The notes under the pieces are model-generated. The model was not told the origin of the DNA. It saw nothing but the letters and a program-made list of their open reading frames with translations, and searched no databases. The position numbers were made by a program, and so were the translations under genes. From Atkinsonella hypoxylon (taxonomy: Eukaryota; Ascomycota; Sordariomycetes; Hypocreales; Clavicipitaceae): a DNA stretch of 64,000 bases. Shown one piece after another: positions 56,399-64,000 of the stretch (position 1 is the first letter of the stretch; each line of letters opens with the position of its first letter). The stretch lies in NCBI GenBank assembly GCA_000729835.1, contig JFHB01000092.1, forward strand, positions 48,497 to 112,496, in the 5' to 3' direction.

Positions 56399-58035
56399 GT
56401 GTGCTAGTTGAAGGTGTTAATGGAAGGTTTCATAAACTACTGACCCAGCTCGCTCAGTTGTCCTTGTAGAGCCAAACACGTACTACTGGACACAGTAATT
56501 TCGCGCTCAAGTAACCAGCTGGACTAGAAGAGTTGGGAATGCTAGGTGCTTTGAGGCGTCGCAGAAGTTATTACTGACTTATGAAATGGCTCGATGATCT
56601 TATATCATGCCAGAGGTGTAGTATGTAGCAGGATCCTAACCAACCCCTTGTAGTAAATATGCCGCTTCGTCGCAGTAATGATATATAGAGATGACAATCT
56701 TCTTATACCGATAGCATTGTGCAACATGATTGTATAGTATATTTGATGCTTCAGGAGAACAAACTGCCACTGCTTGGGTCATGAACACCTGATGATGAAA
56801 CCACATTTCACAATCGTAGTGGTCATCTTGAAGAGCCGTACCCTCCGGGTGGTCACTTTTATGGAATTTATTCTAATCCAAACCCTTCGTCAGGGGTCAG
56901 TAATAAGACGTCAAGAAATTTTTGCAACGATGGTATTGTAGCTGGTGATTACAGCAAGACAAGACTTTGAAGAGCGCCACAACCTCTTTTATCCCTCGAA
57001 GACGCATTCCTGATTGACTTTTGTACGCGCCATCTGCATAGCGAGAAAGTATCTCGACGCCTTGATGCCCAGTAAACACACTACTGTCCGTGGAGCAATC
57101 TCCTTGGCCGCATAACATCCAATTCGTTCTGGAATAGCTAGGACTTTGTCGGCTGGCAGGGTGGTCGTGACGAACTTGTTTAGCGTAAACTGCAAAGGTG
57201 ACTGGCCAGAGGATAGGAAGTTTTTTAGTGTGGAAATACCTCTAATGTTTTTTCTTCAAGCTATAGAGCTGTTTTTTTTTTTTTTCGCTCTAACAGCTAT
57301 TAATAATGCAACAGCAGTAGCCACTACAGCCCTTAAAACCCTTGTAGAGATAGCTTCAAAAACGCACTTTTCGCGCTGTTACGTATATATCTGCTAACAT
57401 AAAGGGCATTATTATAACAAAAAGAAGAACATCAAGGTTACTTTTGTGTGTGGAATCCACTAAAAGTGACTCACCTCGATTCAGTTAGGTCTACGGAGCA
57501 GTGCGTTATTTGAAAGCTCCGGTGCATTATTTACGTGCCCTGTTTTTTCTATGCGTAGGGTGGGAAATGACACTGGCAGATTTGGCACATTTATGAGCTG
57601 TAGTAGCCTGGTATTCAGCTGATCGAGGAGACATCGCCTCAAAATGGTGTCATGAAGTAGTGACGTTGCCATGACGGCTTTCAGGGGATATGTGTTACAG
57701 CTCATGTTTTCGTTGACTCAGGTCAATGTCTTTGTCACTGGTCACTAGCGACGTGTAGCAACGAATCAGAGTTGTCGGGTCGTTGTTCTTGCCTCGTTCA
57801 GTTTCGTGGTGGACTGAAGGCGTTCGCTCCCTCGCTCCAGCTCCAGCTCCAGCTCCAGCGCCTGTCCGCCCAATCCAACCACGCTGCTGACTCCGCCAAC
57901 CTCTCATCCTCTGCACCCCCTCACCTCTCATCGCGCACCTCAAGCAACCGATCTCCTGTATCTCTCTTGTCTCTATCCCTTTCTACTGGTAACTATCATA
58001 GTTCACAGCTTGTCTCATTTACTCGACCTCCCGAG

Positions 58036-58093
<58 letters not shown>

Positions 58094-58225
58094 GGCTGCC
58101 TCTCCCCTCGCTTAGCCATTCCTGCATCATGTGCTTCCGGCCATGGTAACAGCGGCATCCTGTTCCCTACTCCCTTCTCCAGCATTGGATCCCCATCTTT
58201 GCATCGCGTAGCTAAAAGTTTGGCA
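56399..58225. other. Intergenic, 1.8 kb, partly AT-rich
   Basis: No supported gene. The part at about 57230-57480 is AT-rich, with a T-run at 57273-57286, and may be degenerate mobile DNA. From 57780 the sequence is the C/T-rich promoter and leader of pff1. It includes CAGCTC repeats near 57835 and a CCACGA hexamer array at 58035-58092. Confidence 0.4.
58035..58092 (+). repeat. CCACGA hexamer array
   Basis: About nine tandem copies of the hexamer CACGAC/CCACGA in the presumed leader of the pff1 gene, ending about 135 bp before the start codon. Such arrays are prone to length change. Confidence 0.85.
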
Positions 58226-61200
58226 ATGAAACTGTCCAATCCTTTTGCATTTCGGCCTGGCCCGGTCAGCTTCTGGACAACAGTTGTCTACCTCGCTGTT
58301 TTCATCTCATTAATCTACGTCCATGAAACGGTGCCCCCTGCACCGTCTCAGAATGACTGGCCGCAAGGCATCAACTTAACCGAGGCTTGGGCAGACTTGC
58401 AGACTATTACCAGGTCGTATCATCCATACAACAGCCATGAAAATGATGGGGTTCGCGATTATCTTATGCGCCGAACCCGCGAGATCTTGGATCGGAATGG
58501 AGTAAAGTACACAGAGGAATTGACAGGTGGTGTACCATGGGAAAGCAGGTTTGTATACATGAAAGTGGCTAAAGAAACACCTGACGCTGACTTGATCAAG
58601 TAGCTACCTATCCTCCATGGTGGAAGATGCTGGTGGGCATTCCGCTGAAGTCCCTGCCAGACCTCCAGGGGCTACCATTTTTAATGACATGATATCCAAT
58701 GTCACCTACGCGGAGCGTGACAGCCCTGTGGGTCGGTATTTCGAAGGCAATAATTTTTATGTTTATATACATGGATCCGAAGATCCCGAGGGAGACTGGT
58801 GGTTGTCAGAGAACCGGCTGCAGTCGGCTCATCGTGGCGCTGGAGTACTAGTAAACTGCCACTTTGATTCGTAAGTTAGTTGACGTTGCTTGCATACTGC
58901 GCCACACTTCACTTACAGAATTTTAGAGTTTCAACTGGCTATGGAGCAACAGACGATGGCATGGGATGCGTTTCGCTTCTGCAACTGCTCGGTCACTTTA
59001 GCTCCAGTGGTCGCCAGCCGAAGAATGGAATTGTCTTACTCTTCAACAATGCAGAAGAGGCTGGATTGCTCGGCGCCCGCGCATTTGGTTATAGCCCGCT
59101 AGTACAATTCTGTCACACATTCGTCAATCTTGAGGGCGCTGGAGCCGGGGGTCGGGCTATGCTGTTCCGGACAACGGATCTCGAGACTGCACAAGCATAT
59201 TCAAAGAGCCCTCATCCTTTCGGCTCTGTCGTTGCGGCAAATGCTTTCGAAAGAGGTGTTCTAGGGAGTGATACAGACTACACTGTCTTCGTAAATAGCT
59301 TCGGGCAGCGTGGTCTTGACATTGCCTTCTATGGGCCACGAGCACGTTACCATACCGAAGATGACGATGCCCGGCATACATCAATCGATGCTACTTGGCA
59401 CATGCTGTCGGCAGCTCTCGCTTCAACTGAGTCATTATCAACCAGTACCAACAGCCCTCGCTTCAACGCTCCTCGTTCCGATGGCAGAAAAGATCTAGTC
59501 CAGAACGGCAGGCCTACTGCTGGAGTTTGGTTTGACTGGTTCGGGTCGGCTTGGTCAGCTTTCCCGCTTAGAGGGCTATTTGCATGGACCTTGACCTTGC
59601 TCATAACGACGCCACTTGTCTTGGCCATTGTGACATATCTGCTTTTACGCAGGGATAAATGGTATTTCTTTGCCAAGGACACTGGCCCCGACTTGACCGG
59701 AAGCGATGGTCGCGTGGCCCTCGGAGGATGGAAGGGCTTCATTCGTTTTCCGTTGGCATTATTTTTTGCTGGCGCCTTAACCATTGGAGCTGTATATCTG
59801 CTGGCTAAAGTCAATCCACTAATCATTTATAGCAGCGGCTACGCAGTGTAAGTGAAGTGAACGCATGAAACACGATCGATCTCGTGATGCTTACAATGCA
59901 ATGCTAACGGCTTCATAGGTGGATAATGATGATCTCACTATTCTACTTTGCTGCATGGCTTATTCTAAAAGGCGCTCATGTTGTTCGACCAAGTGCACTT
60001 CAACGCGGTTTCACACTGATTTGGCTCTTCGCCATCTCTTGGGTTCTGTCCATTTTTGCCGCGGTTGCTGAAGACCGTATGAATCTTGGTGGCGTTTACT
60101 CGCTCGCGTTTCTTCACACATTTGTCTTTGGGGCTGTTTTGGTTTCGCTCTTGGAGCAATTTGCTCTTCCCAGCAAGAAGGATTATGCTCGCCAGATAGC
60201 CGAAGGCGGAGACGAAGTACAAGAAGCTGCTAACGAAGATGGACATGACGACGACGCGCCTGGCCGAAATGACGATGTGGGTGAAGAAGCCGCAAGTCCG
60301 ACAGAAACGACTCCCTTGCGTACTGATGGGGCGGGTTACGGTTCCAATGAACAAACAACAACGTTTGCAAACACTTACAGAAGATCTATCACCGACACCC
60401 AACATGTGCTTCCAAAGCGCAGCAGCACGAGAAGTGATTCACCTTGGGAAAACGAGCAAGGATGGTCAGGTCGCCTCCCAAGCTGGACTTGGTTTATCCA
60501 ATTTCTGCTGCTCGGTACCGTATATGTCATTGTTCTCGGCAACCTCGCTCTAGTGCACACTACTTCCTTGTCCATGACCGGCACAGATGGGGCTAGCTTA
60601 TTGACTCCACTGATGGGGGTTGGTGTTATGACCATCATGCTTCTGGTCCCTCTCACGCCTTTTCTTCATCGCGTTAGTCACCACGTTCCGATGTTTCTTC
60701 TTGTTGTTTTTATTGCCACCCTCATATATAATCTGGCTGCCTTTCCGTTTTCGGCCACCAATCGCTTCAAGTTCTACTTCCAACAAGTCATTGATGTTGA
60801 TGAGAGCACCAACGTTGTCAGCCTTATGGGTCTCGAAGATTTTGTTCGACCTGTAATCAGCTCGCTGCCCACAGCTGCCGGTCAGAAGATTGAGTGCTCC
60901 GGACCTTCAATGCGCAAAGGGGTGAAGACGTGCCGTTATGATGCTTCGCTACTACCTCCCGACTTGGCCAATGGAACCGAGTTGGAGAATCTCGTGTCGA
61001 TAGAAGCGTCTAAAGGTGCTGGTGCCTCAGTAGTCAACGTAAAGATTGATGGCTTGAATACCCGCGTGTGCTTTCTCGACACCTCGTATCCAATTGTTGA
61101 CTTTCATATCGAAGGTGGTGGAAAGACAAGGGACAGGCGATTCGGTTCAATGCCCCCGGATGGTCTCAAGCACATTCAACTCTGGAGACGAAAATGGGAA

Positions 61201-61494
61201 AGTCCATGGTCTGTGACGTTGCAAATGGGCAGTGGAGGGCATCTGGTGACTGACGACGAGACTGAAATAATGGATGCCCCAAATGTTCATGACATCAGTG
61301 TCGGCGAGCTAAAGCTGCGAGACTCATGGGATGAGATATCTGTCACGGCCAGATGTGTGTGGTCTGACGCCAACAGAGCTGAGACGATCCCAGCCCTTCA
61401 TGAAGTGAAGCAGTACATGCCTAGGTGGGCTGTCGTGACAAAGGTATCAGTTGGTTTGGTGGAGGTGAAGAAGACTGTGAAAGTGAGGCTATGA
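58226..61494 (+). CDS. pff1: Vacuolar membrane protease Pff1 (M28 family)
   Basis: Multi-pass vacuolar membrane metalloprotease of family M28, related to yeast Pff1. Four exons: 58226-58548, 58604-58870, 58927-59847 and 59919-61494, giving 1028 residues. The start is taken at MKLSNPFAFRPGPVSFW, just before the first membrane segment (TTVVYLAVFISLIYV). The lumenal peptidase domain has the zinc ligands and catalytic residues in NCHFDS, GATDDGMG, NNAEEAGLLGA and RYHTEDDDARHT. At least seven further hydrophobic segments follow (LFAWTLTLLITTPLVLAIVTYLL and others). An acidic, low-complexity cytosolic loop comes at about 590-670, then a lumenal C-terminal domain. Junctions restore HFDSVSTGYGATDDG and SGYAVWIMM. 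Frames are intact. Confidence 0.92.
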
Positions 61495-61993
61495 GGTGAC
61501 GTGTAGTATAAATAGAGTAGGATGTCCAGACTGTCAGATTTGTGATGTAAGTAATTTTTCTACAGTCTCGACTCGGACCGTTTCCCAAAGGCAACAGATT
61601 GCTAGTGCATATTTTAATCTACATGGGCTCACACTCGCACGTGCTCTCTCCTGGCCGGCCACTTCTGGAATACCCGCGTGATATTTGATGGCCAAGTGAG
61701 AAGTGTGCTCCAAAGTGACTGACTGGAACTCATGCCATGGTCCCCGGTGGTAGACCTTGTCGAGGTACTTGCGCTGGCCAAAAATAATGAAGTAAATAAA
61801 TGAATGAAAAGAAGAGAAAAGAAAAGAAAAGAAAAGAAAAAAAAAGAACCTCGGCTCGCCGCCCCACGGCATCCACTTGCATGCCAAAGGTCAAAGGTTC
61901 TGCAACAACGTCATTGTCCATTAACCAATTTGCTTTACAGGCTAACTAGTTACAGATGCTTTCTTGGCAGCTTGAAACTGAGGCGTATCGGCC
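61495..61993. other. Intergenic between pff1 and the lipid-droplet hydrolase gene
   Basis: About 500 bp containing an AAAAG repeat at 61807-61846, that is TTTTC on the other strand. It holds the promoter of the hydrolase. No ORF is supported. Confidence 0.45.
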
Positions 61994-63110
61994 ATGCTGA
62001 CTTCGGTGTGGAAACCCTCGGAGCGGCAGCGCGGGACGAAGCAGCGCGCCCTCATCTACTTTGTCTGCGGCAACCCGGGTCTCATTGGCTTCTACGTCGA
62101 CTTCCTCGATGCGCTGCGCAACCTGCTCAACACTTCACAGGGCGCGACGGCTTATGATATATACGGCCGCAATCTCTCTGGGTTCTGTGACGATGAGCAC
62201 GAGCCTTTCGGACCCGGCAATCCGCCGCTGGACGTCCAGGCCCAGGTAGACGACATGTATCAGGACCTCGCGACTCGGCGGGCCAGCATGGAAGACGGCA
62301 GCGACAGCGACAGCGACAGACCATACGACTTTGTCATACTCGCGGGCCACTCCATCGGCGCGTACATATGCGTCGAGATGTTCCATCGCCACATCCAAGA
62401 CGCCAGCCGCGCACCGCATCTCCATCTCCGCCACAGACTCCTGCTCTTCCCAACCATTGCCTCCCTGGCCGTCTCCAGCGCCGGCACGCGCTTCAATTTC
62501 CTGCGCAGTCTGCCGACCATGGAGTCGCACTTTGTCCTCTACACAAAGGGCCTGCTCCGGCTGTTCCCCCAACGCACGTTGCGATGGATCGTCGCCCATC
62601 TAATGGGCTTCTCGGCCCGTGCCGCTTCTGTCACGGCCGAGTGGCTGAAGAGCAGAGACGGCATTCTCCAGGCGGTGCACATGGCGAAGAGCGAGATGGA
62701 CACCATCCACGAGGACAAATGGGACGATGAGCTCTGGGGCGCATCGGCGGCGGGACAGGATGAGGATGTCGGCGCTGCGGCACGCTTGCCGCGCTTCTTC
62801 CTGTTCTACGGCCGACAGGATCACTGGGTTGCGAACCATGTGCGGGATGAGTTTATCGAGAGGCGGCGTCGGGCTGGGGAGAAGGGTGGGAAGACGAGCA
62901 TCGCTGTCGACGAGGGGAGTATCCAGCATGCGTTTTGCACACAAGAAGGCACGGGTTTTTTTTTTTTTTTTCATTTAAGGGCAAATGTTTTTTTGCGTTG
63001 CTTTGATTTAGAGCTTTGCTGACTTCTGTTTGTGAATAGAGACGAGTTGGATGATTGCGAGGAAGGTGTTTGCTTGGGTGGAGGAGATTGATCGGGCTTC
63101 CTTGGGGTAG
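61994..63110 (+). CDS. Lipid-droplet-associated hydrolase (LDAH family)
   Basis: Alpha/beta hydrolase of the LDAH/Ldh1 family that sits on lipid droplets and is thought to act on sterol or acyl esters. Motifs in order: ALIYFVCGNPGLIGFYVDFL (oxyanion-side GNPG), the nucleophile elbow VILAGHSIGAYICVEM, LLLFPTIASLAVSSAGTRF, LFYGRQDHWV (Asp) and SIQHAFCT (catalytic His). Exon 1 is 61994-62954. The final exon, 63040-63110, encodes TSWMIARKVFAWVEEIDRAS. The donor is uncertain: either GGTTTTT at 62955, inside a run of 18 T, or a GC donor eight bases earlier. Both keep frame. The product is about 343 residues. The ATG at 61994 directly precedes the conserved start. Confidence 0.85.
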
Positions 63111-64000
63111 GTTTTGCAATTGTTTGGATTTATACTTGGTTGATGAGGTGTGGATTTGTTTCTTGGGTTGCCTTCACTTCAGTCTGCGTATGTGAGGATG
63201 GTGTAGTTCTTGGTTGATGGACTTTGATCGGTTTGTGAAGGGAATTGCCGTCTGCGCCCGTTATCAGGCATTCACATGGGAGCATTTTTGCCCAATGCAA
63301 GTTACTTTATATAAAGTACAAACGGCATAATGTCAAGGTGGTTAGCAACGTGCTTGGTGACTATGTACCCCTTCCTTGCAAGGCAGAGAGTCCTTCAGTT
63401 TGCAATATGGGCTGTGAAGTCACGGTTGCCTTTGTCAAACATTTTCCATGTCAAAATCATCTGTGATACCCATTCAGCCGACGACCAAGTGCCGGGTACG
63501 GTACCCATCTCCCCAGTTGATTATCTAGGACACTGGGAGACCGTCCGGGGCAATCATGAGCCCATGGGTCATTTGTACTCTAGATACGGAGCCACATATC
63601 CTTGGTTCACGGCTTTGAGTTCTCATTGCTTAGTGTGTGAAGAACGAGGTCAGGAGTCTGAAGGTGAGCAGCTGAATGGAAGCCAAATGACACCTTGCTG
63701 CCATATCGCATCCATGTCAAGCACAACCAAGGTAAGCGCCGGCTTCCCTGTCTCCGCCATCCCCATGTTTTTCTTCGGAGCATTCTTAATAGGTGGAGGC
63801 TGGGGTTAGTAGCTCTTTAGAGTAGCTCTTTAGAGTAGCTCAATAGTTAGTTAGTTAGTTAGCGCCCGGCGGCAAACCACGGGAAATTTCTTCACTTTAG
63901 CAAAGCGAGCTGGTGTGGGGCGCGCCAGGCCACGCGTCCAAACCGGAGCGAGAGAGAGAGAGAGAGAGAGCAAGAGCGAAGGGGAAAAAAAAAAAAAAAA
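63111..64000. other. 3' flank and window end with simple repeats
   Basis: No supported gene. A 159-codon frame at 63330-63809 has no feature. The end holds a tandem GTAGCTCTTTAGA unit (twice, 63809-63840), GTTA repeats at 63846-63861, a GA run at 63951-63970 and a terminal poly(A) at 63985-64000. It may be the promoter of a gene outside the window. Confidence 0.4.

Noticed and set aside
63330..63809. Plus-strand 159-codon frame near the window end
   Set aside because: No recognisable motif and it overlaps other short frames. Probably chance.

Overview
The window reads as nuclear DNA of a filamentous ascomycete, most likely a Sordariomycete of the order Hypocreales. Genes have few, short introns (about 45-90 bp) with GTATGT/GTAAGT-type donors and CTAAC/CTGAC branch sites. 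Fungus-specific families are present (Zn2Cys6 regulator, Sec72, AIM18, Pff1, Rvs161, GrrA), and intergenic regions are long with homopolymers and AT-rich degenerate stretches. No bacterial, phage or CRISPR feature is seen. The order-level placement is an inference from protein similarity recalled from knowledge, not from a search.

Layout. 1-3.8 kb: 5' part of an Old Yellow Enzyme gene (minus), a DsbA/FrnE-like thioredoxin-fold protein (plus) and a convergent phospholipase D-like protein (minus). 4.4-5.0 kb: decayed remnant of a GH6 cellobiohydrolase with its CBM1. 6.0-7.4 kb: AP-2 mu. 9.1-14 kb: a Cys-rich small protein, a small protein with a long leader, and gene-poor DNA. 14.5-19.8 kb: Sec72, ribosomal protein L16 (uL13) and a membrane-anchored BAG/UBL protein, all minus. 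21.4-24.7 kb: an inverted-repeat element, glutaredoxin, AIM18 and a 3' fragment of a GH36 alpha-galactosidase. 26.2-28.7 kb: SCF F-box protein GrrA. 29.7-31.5 kb: an ammonium transporter that looks like a pseudogene. 32.7-39.7 kb: peptidyl-tRNA hydrolase, Rvs161/Hob3, Dcp1 and an OCRL-type inositol 5-phosphatase. 41-42 kb: an unknown protein. 42-46.7 kb: gene-poor. 47.7-49.9 kb: Zn2Cys6 transcription factor. 50.8-52.5 kb: class 3 lipase. 54.3-56.4 kb: branchpoint-binding protein BBP/SF1. 58.2-61.5 kb: vacuolar membrane protease Pff1. 62.0-63.1 kb: lipid-droplet-associated hydrolase.

The intact genes are mostly housekeeping: endocytosis (AP-2 mu, Rvs161, inositol 5-phosphatase), secretion (Sec72), translation (L16, Pth), splicing (BBP), decapping (Dcp1) and ubiquitin ligation (GrrA). 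They form no operon-like system. The more notable content is decay: a cellulase relic, an alpha-galactosidase fragment and a broken ammonium transporter. Two of these three carry substitutions of the CpA-to-TpA kind expected from repeat-induced point mutation. Loss of plant-biomass enzymes would fit a lineage that has moved away from plant-wall degradation, but that is inference. I did not find a convincing undescribed multi-gene system.
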